This document shows, in pieces, positions 54,440-64,000 of a stretch of 64,000 nt of DNA (position 1 is the stretch's first letter; each line of letters starts with the position of its first letter). A program made the translations under genes and the position numbers. The notes beneath the pieces were generated by a model. That model was not told the DNA's origin. It worked only from the letters and a program-made list of their open reading frames with translations, and ran no database searches. The stretch is from Cylindrodendrum hubeiense (Eukaryota; Ascomycota; Sordariomycetes; Hypocreales; Nectriaceae), in the NCBI GenBank assembly GCA_014621425.1, contig JAANBB010000042.1:1-64000 (forward strand), written 5' to 3'.

Positions 54440-54893
54440 GTTGCGTTTCAGTCTGCTCAAGCCCAGGGGTAAATGTGTGGGAATACGTTGAAGAAGTCAA
54501 GTTGAAAAGACACGATTGTTTTATATGCAGTAGGCCGTCGGTTTGAGAAGTTTGGGTCAGTGATACAAACAGGGCAACAAAAAAGTGGGAGTCTTTGTTC
54601 CACAACATACAAAGCGCACCAGGGCTCTGGTTGGTTTTACATTTGACTGTATCCTTGAGCAATGAATCTCACAGCGCTGCAGTGCACAGAGGTTACACTG
54701 ATCGCATCCAGTGTTAGAAAGTGGATCTACCCAGTTATTGTATTACGCTATTCAAACCTGACACAAAGAATGTTTGATCTTTACTGGTCACGGAGCATCA
54801 CTATAAATCCGAGCTTGCTTTGGCTCAATGAGGTGTCACTGCAAAATAATGAAGCATTGATTTGTTACTTGTGATTGTGCATTCTTTCGTCCG
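54440..54893. other. Intergenic
   Basis: About 450 bp between the kinase start and the DOMON gene 3' end. Nothing is recognised. Confidence 0.5.
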
Positions 54894-55045
54894 CTAATCA
54901 TCATCACTGTCACTATCAACATCTCCACCACCAGCAACATCATCCACGCCATCATCCACGTCATCTTCCACGCCATCGTCAGCTTCATCATCCGCACCAT
55001 CGTCAACTTCATCATCTCCTTCATCATCATCGCCACTTCCCTCTT
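54894..55045. repeat. CATC/ATCATC-rich simple repeat encoding the acidic tail
   Basis: The plus strand is dominated by CATCATC and related trimers, which read as Asp/Glu codons on the minus strand within the DOMON gene. Confidence 0.7.
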
Positions 55046-55811
55046 CAAATGCTCCTGCCGTAGCTGCTACTGCATTTGCAGATGCTGGAACAGGATCGAG
55101 CGCAGTAGCAGCGATCGCATCAAATTCTGGCGTACTGGCAGCCGCAAGTCTCGCAGTGAACGGTCCAAATCCACGCTCATGGAATCCCAACCTCGCGCCC
55201 GGATCTGAAGGGTCACCTAGTGGTGGCTGCTCTGAAAGGGCCCAGCCCATGACAGCATCGCCTGATGATGCCTCAGGGCCAAGACCAAATGTGCTGTCAA
55301 GACAATTCTCACAGAGAAAGGTATATGTGAGAGATGTACTATTTACAGACACACCATCTGCGATCGGTCGCACAGCGAAATCTCCCGTCACCTCTGGTGG
55401 ATTGTCTTCATCGGTAGCTTGGCGAAACGACGCCATGACGCCACCAGTGGCATCTGGCCAGACGGCGAGGATGAAATTGCCCTCCATGTCTCCCGTGAGT
55501 CCAAACGCGCCCCAGCCTTCGCCATTGACCAGAGGAAAAGAGAGCTGACCGATGAAAGAGCCGGCAGGTGCAGTTTGAACTTCTGGGAGGGCAAAGGCGA
55601 ACGCAAACGAGGTACGGGCACCGAAAAAGCGCTCCATGGATAGCCCAGTTATTTGATCGACGAATGGTTCGGAAAATTGTGATGTGGAGGATGTTGGCTC
55701 ATCATCGTCTTGAGCGAGGGTAAGGGCAGGAAGGAAAATGGCAGTGACTGCTAAGCAACGGGGGTTTACATAGCGGATATGCCGTCTGTGGGTATTGCGG
55801 GACAAGGTCAT
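54894..55811 (-). CDS. Secreted CDH-cytochrome/DOMON-type protein with Asp-rich C-terminus, 305 aa
   Basis: I chose the ATG at 55811, which gives a signal peptide with a basic n-region and core CLAVTAIFLPALTLAQ; an in-frame ATG at 55904 would add 31 residues. The mature domain resembles the b-type cytochrome of cellobiose dehydrogenase: FVDQITGLSMERFF, FAFALPE, GWGAFGLTGDMEGNFILAVWP (candidate axial Met), VMASFRQAT, and FHERGFGPFTARL (candidate axial His). There is no flavin domain, so it stands alone and could serve as an extracellular electron-transfer partner. Residues from about 257 onward form an extremely acidic Asp/Glu tail made of DD(E/G)-type repeats (DNA about 54894-55045, written as a CATC-rich repeat). 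The absence of a cellulose-binding module or GPI hydrophobic tail is notable. Confidence 0.8.
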   Translation of the reverse strand: MTLSRNTHRRHIRYVNPRCLAVTAIFLPALTLAQDDDEPTSSTSQFSEPFVDQITGLSMERFFGARTSFAFAFALPEVQTAPAGSFIGQLSFPLVNGEGWGAFGLTGDMEGNFILAVWPDATGGVMASFRQATDEDNPPEVTGDFAVRPIADGVSVNSTSLTYTFLCENCLDSTFGLGPEASSGDAVMGWALSEQPPLGDPSDPGARLGFHERGFGPFTARLAAASTPEFDAIAATALDPVPASANAVAATAGAFEEGSGDDDEGDDEVDDGADDEADDGVEDDVDDGVDDVAGGGDVDSDSDDD

Positions 55812-56684
55812 GTTTGTGAACTGCGTTGTTGTTGTGGTGGTAGATTGTTCATAGAGCGCTTTCTGGTGAGGGAAAGGAAGTTGATTTGATGGTGATTCAA
55901 TCATAGATAGAGGCGACGCCGTGGGATTAAATATCTATATCCTGATAGCAAAGCTATCACGATCTCGTAAGTCAAGAGACTCATATGGGGCCAAGACAGT
56001 CAGGGGGTGAGGTTTGACTACTTTTCGTCAAAGGAACCGTTACAAACCCATCTTAAACGATAGTCTCCTTGGTGATGTTTGGTTGGAGTGCATCGCGTAG
56101 CTTGAGAATTAACGTAATAGGGTAGACTGAGCGCCAACTTCCTTGGCGTGTCAAATGCGACCAGGCTTTTCAGAGCCCAAGACGCCAAAATCCCAATGCA
56201 TGGTAAACTGTGGGGATAGATTTCGCTAAAAATATGAAGCGAGTACAACATCACTAAGAAGGTAATCAGATTGAGGTAATTCGTCGATAAGGAGCCTTAA
56301 AATAGATATGATGGGAAGACATGCGACAATGCAAGTCTGGGGATGTGTATCACCCTGCCACCCTGGGATTAGTGTGGAAACACACAGCATCGGTTGTACT
56401 TGTTTCACACTCACTACTGACATTCAGATCTAAATCGAAACACAGTTTGACACGCCAAGCCAATGAACCTATGGATAAAACGCGATGGAAGGAGGATCGT
56501 TGATACGTCAAGGTACAGTATCAAATTTTGATCATAGTCCAGGTCTGCATTGACCTCTTCGGTGATGCTGGTTGATTGGGTCTGCACTGCAGGCATACGC
56601 CACGCACAGAAAGGAAACTATTATTACAATCCATTAAGCTGCAAGCATATTATGAATAGCTGGAAATAAACACTCAACAGATAA
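55812..56684. other. Intergenic
   Basis: About 870 bp. No gene is supported. Confidence 0.5.
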
Positions 56685-59387
56685 CTATGTCCGCTGTGCG
56701 TGCAGTGCCTGAGAAAGCACCTTCGTTATATTCCTGGCCATTTCCGACTTCTTACCCAGACACCAAAGAGCTCTTATGCAGTTTTCAGACCGTCTCAGAC
56801 TGTCTTGAAACTCTTCACTGTCATGGCCCAAAATAGCCCACTCATTCTGCTTCAAATCATCTGCCACACTCAAGTGGAATACAGATGCTTTGGTAAATGC
56901 CCTGATGAGAATGATGGTCCACGGTTCTGTCAAGAGGGGACCCTCGTTTACCGCGAAATGAAGGTCTGGCAGCTGCTCCTCCGGCGTACTCCCATCATCA
57001 TTGATAGGCGGTGAGGTCACTCGAGCAAGATCAGATAGATCCGTAGCGCTAGCCTTCCTGATTCTTGACGTCATACCCGAATCAAGACGCCTTAGAGTTG
57101 ATTCTTCTAGCCCAAGTGCGTTGCTGTCGACAAAGTCAATCAAGTCGGCAAGCATGAGCGAGCCAAGATGCCACGGAACGGCGATGCAAAAGAACCAACT
57201 TCTGATCCGCTGTGGGACAGAGCTGTAGTTTTTGACCAGCTCCCGGAAGAAGCCACCATGCGTCATGTTCCAGTATCGGTACAATAATGTCACACTTCGG
57301 ATGATATCTTCAATCGGCTGGCCGTACTCTTTCTTCCGCAGAGCATTCTGGAGATACGCCAGGTGACGGAAGAGTACTATTTTCACGGGCGCTGATCTAG
57401 CAACGGCGTTGGCGGCAATATCGGGCGGGCAAGGCCAGTGCAGTGATAGCGATGGTTTCTCTGGATTGTCTTGAACAAACAGGTTGAGTTTCCAGCGGTG
57501 TCTGCCGAGGTAGCTTTTAGCAGAAGACGCCGCGGGCTTCAGAACCTTGGACTCGGCTTCATGTTGGCAGTCTTCGTCTGCAAGAGCGACAGGCCGCTCG
57601 CTCATTGAAGACGCCACAGTGTCGAACATGACAGCAAGCCAGTAAATAAGGCCGATGGTCCGTCGTTCTTCAGCGTTTATGCCACGAGCTAGGTCTGCCT
57701 CTTGTCTGTTGATGGATTGCTGGCTGGCTTCTTTGAAGCCTGTCTCGTTCGCATCCAAGCTGAACTTGAGCGCGTGTATTTTATGTATCGCCCTTTGCAT
57801 GTGCACCGGTGGTCCTTCTTTTGCCATGATGTCCATAATGGGGGGTAAAATGGAATCCTTGATGCTTTTGGGGGATGTTGCTGGGATATTGATTGGTGAG
57901 TGATCACTGCTTGCCCATGGTCTCTGGATTAGACCGAATATTAGCTCCGCGTATATCACCCTGTAGGATTCCAGCTCGGAGACATCTTGAAGGGCCTTCT
58001 TTGCCTGTTCCCAGATGGACTGCTGAAGATTTTGCTCAAATTCGTCATTCAAAGCTTTGGCCATGTCGTCATAGTCATCCTGGTTCGTGTCGGGACTGTC
58101 GAGGGGCCTCGATGAATATTGCTCTCGCCGTCGATTGCCTTGGGCCCACTGCGTCGCAAACGCCATGATAACCAAGTCAAGCGCTCTTGAAGCCGCCTGA
58201 TTTTCGGCGCGGGTAAGGCGGATCATTTTGGTAGACTGGGCGACACGATCAAGTCGTAGGACGCGCTGGTAAATGCGGTTCGGCCAAACAGCAGGTCGTG
58301 TATTCCCGTTCCAGGGCTTGAATTCTGCCGCGTAGACAGCACCCATGTGATGAAATCCGCGCCTTCTCTCTTCCATGTTATATGGGCATGTATCCTCAGA
58401 TAGCCAGCATGCAAGATTATTCTCAAGCACGTCGTGGTATATCTGGAGTAGGCTTTTCGTAATGATTTGGTTGTTGGAGGTCGCCATGATTTCGTAGTCT
58501 GGGTCAAGGGAAGAGGGCGAAGTTCTGGAGTTTTCTGGCCACTCATCGGATGGTCGACGTCTTCTGCGACTGTTCCAGACGCCGTTACTACTATTGGGCG
58601 TCGGTTGTGCTGAGAATGATGGATTTCGCGGCTCTGAGCAGCTTTGAGAAAAGTCCCAGACCTGGAAGTCAAGTTCCGAATCTTGCGAACCGGAGTAGAC
58701 AGTTGAATCAAAGACGCTATCAAGTCTTTGGTGTGCGCGACCGACAGATCCGGAGTTCGCTCCGAATGCGAGATTGCTTGAGCCAGTCTGAGAGTCTCCC
58801 TCGTCACTTCCTAATCCCAGGTCTATTCCGAGTGGGCCGAATGGGTTGTCGGGGGGCAAAGCTCCGTTGCATTCCAAGCTAGGTATGGCTGCTTCCCAGG
58901 CAAACGCGTGCTGGCTTGGCGAAGGAGATTGCAGTAAATGCAATATGCTTGAGCTGAGGTCAAGGGATTTGGAATCCGGTAAGCTTGTGCTTATCATGGT
59001 GTGATGATCGGTTCTCTGTCGCTTAGGCCGAAGACTCACGTCTCCACGAGAATCAGTTGCGCTGGAGGATGATTGCCCGGTTTGGAGCGACCGAGCCTCC
59101 CCCCAGTGAGAGTTCGGTGTGCATTGTTTCTTCGTCTTGACACAATAGGAGCATGGCCGGATGCCAGAGTCAGAGTCTTCCGAAGGGAGAGTCAGTTAGT
59201 TCACCATGTGCCAAGGTACATGGCATGGGGAGATGATGGACTCACATGGATACTCGGTTGACGCCGCTGACACAGCATCAGACGAGCGGCGGCCAATACT
59301 ATTGAGTACAAAGCCATCGCATGCCTTCTTGGCCCTCTTGCATTGCTCGCAAGAGTGGTTCTGTCGCCTCCGCCTCGCGTCTGCCAT
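56685..59387 (-). CDS. Zn2Cys6 transcription factor, two exons, 877 aa
   Basis: Exons are 59387-59246 and 59176-56685 with a 69-nt intron. The ATG at 59387 directly precedes the basic RRRRQ run and the zinc cluster. The cluster is split by the intron: CEQCKRAKKAC in exon 1 and PCSYCVKTKKQC in exon 2, with an unusually long Ser-rich loop (about 30 residues) between the two halves. A Ser/Pro-rich linker, a KRQRTDHH nuclear-localisation-type segment, and a long regulatory region follow (FWxHS-like NRRREQYSSRP, IGLIYWLAVMFDTVASSMSERPVAL). The last motif, GLIYWLAVMFDTxxSxxxxRP, is a hallmark of the fungal-specific TF domain in a well-populated clade. Target genes are unknown. Confidence 0.92.
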
Positions 59388-60212
59388 TGAGTGGAGTGTT
59401 CAAGGTAGCGATGCCCCTGCGAGCGGATAAGCTGATCCACTCCCAACAGTCGGAGAGGGTCTATGCATGCACGGTCGAGTTGGCAGTGGAATGCGCGGAG
59501 CCGACTCAGGTGGGTTTCGGGTCACAGCAGATAGAAGGGAAGAGAGAGGAGTCGAGAGTTGTCCTAGTCGGCCCTACTTATCAAGATCCGATTCCGCTTT
59601 GCCGAGTCGCCATGTTCCCCGCACTGCGCTAGAGCAGCGACTCCACCAGCACCATCTTGGCCTCACCTTTTGTCGGGCGCCCAATTGGCTGGATTTGTTG
59701 AGGTGTCATCGCTAGCCCAGCTCAAGTGTTTGCACTGCGGGGAAACTGGGGTCAATGCAATGAACCGGCGTCTGCGTGAGCGCCCGTCGTCAGCGTGGGG
59801 AGCCGCTGTAAGGATGGCAGTGCCCAGGGGAACAATCTTCAGCTGGGGTTGAGTCCAGTGAAATGTTAGCACGTAAATACGACTTCACAGGACTCCTCAA
59901 TGAACATCGGGGAGAATGCCGGCAGTGCCAAGTATCCTGATTAAAAGCTCGGGATATCTCGACTACGAGTTCTTCAATTGAATACAGGCTTTATTAAAAT
60001 CCCATTTTGGGCTTAACGACAGAAGACACTACGGTAGTATTTGGGGTTGAGTCTATCCAGTCTGCATTGACTATAGGCGAAGTAGCATCACACCCCAGCT
60101 CCTTGCTCTTGATGCTGACAACTCGGCAAAGAGTTCGTATCTGCGCTTCCTTCCAGAACTCATGATATGAATGCTGGGCATTTCCATGCTCAAAGCAAAT
60201 GTAAACCCAGCT
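59388..60212. other. Intergenic, upstream of Zn2Cys6 gene
   Basis: About 820 bp with no supported gene. It lies between the regulator start and the transporter 3' end. Confidence 0.5.
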
Positions 60213-61270
60213 CTACACCTTATCAACGCTCTTCCGAGGTCGATCTGCACGCCCGGGGATGACAGTCGACAAATCACCCAGAGGAAGGGTATATGGGAAA
60301 TCGACCGACAAAAGGACTTGGGCGAGGAAGATGTACCATCCTAAGAATGAGACGGCTAGTAATAGGCCCGCGCCGACGTGTTGGTATGTCTTTGCGCTGG
60401 AGGCGAGACCATGCGAAACGGCGAAGAACGAGGCGGAGAGGCACGAAACTACACGCCACTTCCAGTTAGCATCGGTCGACTTTAAAGGTTATTGGAGGAG
60501 CAGAATTTGACCACTTACAGGTGGGAATAAGCAGCAGGAGAATGGTAAATAGTACCACGTTGGTGCGAATGCTTGCCACCGTAAAGACGGCGCAAAGAAT
60601 CGTCATAGCAACCAGGAAGAATGAAAAGGTGGCATAGAATTGCTGTTCATTCAAGCCATCTGCGGCAGCTCCAGTCGTAGAGTACAGGCCATAAGCACCG
60701 TAGCCAGGGACAATCGTTGCGCCAAAGGTGAGCCAAAATCCTCCAAAGAGACAGAAAACGGTGGCGGGAAAGGTGTTTCCTGGAGCACGTATTAGTACGC
60801 TGAGTCGAAGAACGACTTGGGCATTCGGATAGTTACCAAGGATCCATTCGCCAATTCCACCAAGTACAAGCAGAAGACCGCCCAGGTAGAAATAAGAACC
60901 ACTGTTGCCACAAGTTAGCTAACGGAATGTTTACTGTTGATGTTTTGACGTACACATTTGCACCGGCTCCGAATCCGCCAGCACCCTGCCACTCCAGCAG
61001 AGCCATGGAGATAGGGGTCGTGCAGAGCAAGAAGCCTCCCAGGGCTTTGTCATGTTAGCGCCATCGGTATAAGTTGGAAACAGAACTTCTCTTACCAACT
61101 GGCGTCGGGTTGCCATACGTCTGCCGAAGCTGACCTTTGACTTGGTTCTGAGGTGCTAGGTATAGCTGCTCGAAAAGCTCAGGGGAAAGTGAAATGCTAG
61201 CAGCAGTTTGGATTCTGTCGAGCATCTCATCTCGATGCTCGTTGTGAACCTTGCTGCCGTCGCTGGACAT
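60213..61270 (-). CDS. GPR1/FUN34/YaaH (acetate transporter) family membrane protein, four exons, 294 aa
   Basis: Exons are 61270-61096, 61044-60954, 60901-60519 and 60448-60213; introns of 51, 52 and 70 nt all keep phase. The join TYGNPTPV to ALGGFLLCTTPISMALLEWQGAG rebuilds the family signature NPxPxGL-like motif before helix 1. Six membrane helices follow, including YFYLGGLLLVLGGIGEWILGN, ATVFCLFGGFWLTFGATIVPGYGAYG and ATFSFFLVAMTILCAVFTVAS. The cytosolic tail is LPLGDLSTVIPGRADRPRKSVDKV. Yeast and Aspergillus relatives (Ato1/Ady2, AcpA) take up acetate or export ammonium. Here Val-Ala stands where many members have Leu/Phe-Gly after NPxP, a minor variation. Confidence 0.92.
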
Positions 61271-62604
61271 GGTGTAGATGAAGAATGATGAACCAGGGAA
61301 AGGTATCAGAGGAGATGTGTGGTATACAGAACAAGACAGTAGACGAGGCGAAGGACCAAACATATACTCTGAAATTTCCCCGCACTCAGGGACTTGGACA
61401 TTCGCTTAAACTGCCGAGATGAAGGGCACCCAGGCAACTGGCGCAGGTGTCCATTGATCCGAATCATGGCGTCTGGGGAACCGGGGGAGGACGCCTCATT
61501 ACGACGCCAATTGATCGACGAGTCGACTCAGGTTGCGCTCTGGCCGGGTTTAGAGGTCCGTGGCATACACCAGCTTAGCACAAAACGCCAATTAGCATCG
61601 TGGTAATCTCATCTAATTCCGGAGGTCTCGGATTCCCCAGACCCATGCCAAGAAGTAACTTGCGGCTCAGGATGCAGTGCCTATCCGATCGGATGAAGCA
61701 ACAAAGCGGAAATAAGGCAGTAGGGTGTTGTCGAGTATCTCATCGGGACTAGTGAGAGCGGACCACGTCGGCTTCGTTTCTAGTCCGAAGTCTAATACAG
61801 AGAGGAAGCGGCGAGAGCTGTACAGTACCCCAAGCCAACAGCAATATGTGTTGGATGCTCAGTGAGGTGAAAACGGAGGCCCAGATACCCAACATCATCT
61901 CTTTCTGGTGGAGAAAGTACAGACAACAAGCCAATGTTTTTACTAGAGACGTAGATGCAAGCACACGGTGCTTCAACGGGCTCGACCGAGAGACCCATCG
62001 TCCAGCATTCTGCATCAACTCCTGCACCCTCGTTCCTCTCCACAACCCGTCTTCATCCCATGCAGTCGCAGCACCTTGCGGGCCCAGCACGTGGCACGCA
62101 GTTTGCATCCTGCCAGCTCGTTTAGGGGGCGAGACGGCGGCGCGTGGCCTGGTCGGATCGCAGGGAAGTGGGCCTAGCGTCGGGTCCGCACCAACTAGAG
62201 GCTTCTGTCGATCGGGGCCGACTGAGAGAAGAGGCATCGTCGATCGGCTCCGCTCTCGCAGTCGGCTCCGCTCACTGACCAGCCTCCGCCGCGTCGCTGC
62301 CGAGTGCGGGGTTGGAGTCTGGGGTATGGGGTAATGACGCAGCGGGGGAGCGCGAGCGGAAGAGACTGAGTGCGTCGGCTGGCATCGCGATAGTCCAAGA
62401 TGGTGGTGTATTCTGCGCCTCATTATTGCCGCCTCTCGAAAATACACGACTCTACTACTTAACGAATCAACAATCCCTTCCAAGTTGGCATCATATCCTC
62501 TACATCCATCCTCAATCACCATCTCAACCAACACTTCATCAACACCTCATCAACACCTCATCAACACTCCATCAGCCATCAATTGACCCCTTCCCTTCTT
62601 CACC
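61271..62604. other. Divergent intergenic region
   Basis: About 1.3 kb between divergent genes. A short direct repeat of ATCAACACCTC-type units occurs at about 62519-62570 just upstream of the monooxygenase start. Long open stretches on both strands (61749-62534 minus) are GC-rich with no family content. Confidence 0.5.
62530..62570 (+). repeat. Short tandem repeat in 5' leader, about 12-13 bp unit, three copies
   Basis: CATCAACACCT-type units follow one another directly in the predicted 5' UTR of the monooxygenase gene. Confidence 0.65.
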
Positions 62605-64000
62605 ATGGCTACAGTGGACGTTCAGCCGGTTCAGTCCGTGCCCTCGCATATGCGAACCGTCCCCGGCTCTGTCAACATCCCCGTCGCCAAGTTCCCCTCT
62701 GCACCAAAGATTGCCGCCGCCGTTGATCCCGCCCAAGTGGCTGCATCATTGGTCGACAGCTTTAACCAAGTCTTGGACAGGCGCGACTACGCCGGTCTTT
62801 CGCAATTATTCGTGGATGACGGCTACTGGCGGGACCATCTCGCCCTTTCGTGGGTGTTCCGCACTGTCAAGAGCCCGCCTCGCATCCAAGAGTTCCTCAA
62901 GAGCTGCGCAGGCTCCAAAGATGGTTTCCGACTGAAGAAGATAGCTGTCGACAACACCACTAAAGTCCGGGCACCCAAGATTGTGCCCATCGATGCCTCT
63001 GGCAATGTTTCAGGCATCCAGTTCTTTGTCGCCGTCGAGACAGTCCTCGGCACCGGTGTTGGCCTGGCTCGCATTGTGGAGCAAGGTGGCCAGTGGAAGA
63101 TCTTCACCCTGTACACGCGACTCGAAGAGCTCCGTGGTTACGAGGAGGCCATTAACGAGCGACGAGTAAAGGGCGCTGAGCATAGCAGCACGCCTGGCCG
63201 CAAGAACTGGGCCGAGAAGAGGGCTTCAGCAGCGAACTTTAACGATGGAAATGATCCTTCCGTCTTGGTAGTCGGTATGTCAAGATCAACCTACAGATTA
63301 TTCCCCCATTCTAACATTTATTTTTCTAGGTGGTGGTCAGGCCGGCTTGACAGCCGCTGCTCGGCTCAAGATGCTCGGTGTCGAGACTCTTGTTATCGAT
63401 CAGAACGAGCGCGTGGGCGACAACTGGCGCAAGCGCTATCACCAGCTAGTCCTGCACGACCCAGTCTGGTACGACCACATGCCATATATGAACTTCCCAG
63501 CACAGTGGCCCATTTTTACGCCCAAGGACAAGCTGGCCGACTTCTTCGAGTCATATGCTACTCTGCTCGAGCTCAACGTGTGGACACGAACTGAGCTTGT
63601 CTACACCAAGTGGGACGACGAGAAGAAGTTCTGGACAGTCATTGTCAACCGAAAAGCTGCGGATGGAACTAGCGAGATCCGAACATTCTACCCTCGTCAT
63701 CTCATTCAGGCAACAGGACACTCCGGCAAGAAGAATCAGCCATCCGTAAAGGGCATTGAGAATTTCAAGGGAGATCGTCTGTGTCACTCATCTGAGTTCC
63801 CAGGAGCTCGAGCGAACAGCCAAGGCAAGAAGGCCATCGTGGTCGGCTCATGCAATTCGGCCCACGACATTGCGCAGGACTTCCTCGAGAAGGGCTATGA
63901 AATTACCATTGTGCAGCGCTCAACCACACATGTTGTGTCTTCCAAGGCCATTACTGAGATTGCCTTGAAGGGTGTCTACTCTGAGGATGGACCTCCGGTT
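62605..64000 (+). CDS. Flavin-containing monooxygenase with N-terminal NTF2-like region, 3' truncated by window
   Basis: ATG at 62605 in ACCATGG context. Exon 1 ends at 63274 and exon 2 starts at 63330 (GTATGT donor, TTTCTAG acceptor), joining VLVVG to GGQAGLTAAARLKMLG, the FAD-binding GxGxxG motif. The frame is then open to the window end. A FxGxxxHS motif (FKGDRLCHSSEF), the second Rossmann motif VVGSCNSAHDIA for NADPH, and LIQATGHSG identify the FMO/YUCCA-like class. The first roughly 200 residues before the FAD motif (SFNQVLDRRDYAGLSQLFVDDGYWRDHLAL, then GQWKIFTLYTRLEEL) resemble an NTF2/SnoaL-like fold often fused to fungal FMOs. The C-terminal part is missing from the window. The substrate is unknown. 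Confidence 0.93.

Noticed and set aside
61749..62534. 261-codon minus-strand frame upstream of the monooxygenase
   Set aside because: GC-rich Arg/Ser/Pro text typical of noncoding GC-biased DNA; overlapping frames on both strands are equally open.
1..64000. CRISPR arrays, bacterial operons or prophage
   Set aside because: Spliceosomal introns, an intron-bearing tRNA and fungal-specific domains show a eukaryotic nuclear genome; no repeat-spacer pattern was seen.

Overview
The window is nuclear DNA of a filamentous ascomycete (Pezizomycotina). Genes are spaced and unclustered by strand. Introns are short (about 48-80 nt) with GTAAGT/GTATGT-like donors, CTAAC/CTGAC-like branch sites and YAG acceptors. 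The gene families are typically fungal: Zn2Cys6 and bZIP/DUF3425 regulators, a LaeA-like methyltransferase, a GPR1/FUN34/YaaH transporter, an amadoriase and a secreted intradiol dioxygenase. A tRNA-Leu(AAG) with an 18-nt intron also fits a fungal nuclear genome. I cannot name the genus; Sordariomycetes is only a guess. Splice models were built by hand so that phases and family motifs agree on both sides of each junction.

Layout. 1-4.4 kb: 3' end of a polyketide synthase (KR end, ACP, terminal reductase) beside a convergent five-exon MATE exporter, probably the edge of a secondary-metabolite locus. 4.4-9.4 kb: about 5 kb with no supportable gene. 9.4-15.7 kb: secreted intradiol dioxygenase, MFS transporter, and a large membrane sulfatase/LtaS-type enzyme. 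16.0-16.2 kb: an imperfect tandem repeat. 17.2-20.6 kb: NmrA-like reductase, LaeA-like methyltransferase, tRNA-Leu. 20.9-22.1 kb: a decayed PLP-enzyme fragment beside an intact GXWXG/DUF4334 gene. 22.7-26.7 kb: bZIP/DUF3425 regulator and a four-exon SDR. 27.9-33.6 kb: putative heme-binding-like protein, an alpha/beta hydrolase with Ala at the nucleophile position, a relic of an MDR dehydrogenase, and a GRE2/DFR-type reductase. 34.7-37.9 kb: six-exon MFS transporter and a tectonin-like/coiled-coil protein. 38.1-38.8 kb: two more imperfect repeat pairs.

39.0-43.1 kb holds a divergent pair: a peroxisomal-type fructosyl-amino-acid oxidase (C-terminal AKL) and a six-exon Zn2Cys6 regulator sharing a 534-bp promoter region. 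46.5-48.1 kb: calpain-like protein with Ser in place of the catalytic Cys and a duplicated N-terminal motif. 50-51.7 kb: a small C-tail-anchored-type protein, a 16-G run, and a two-exon Cys-rich small protein. 53.2-55.8 kb: an APH-like kinase interrupted by one in-frame TAA and a secreted CDH-cytochrome/DOMON protein with an Asp-rich tail. 56.7-61.3 kb: large Zn2Cys6 regulator and a four-exon acetate-transporter-family protein. 62.6 kb to the end: flavin monooxygenase with an N-terminal NTF2-like region, cut by the window edge.

I see no single multi-gene system that is clearly new. The best leads are the Ser-substituted calpain with its repeated N-terminal motif, the reductive-release PKS plus MATE, the Ala-nucleophile hydrolase, the oxidase/regulator pair, and the small Cys-rich gene.
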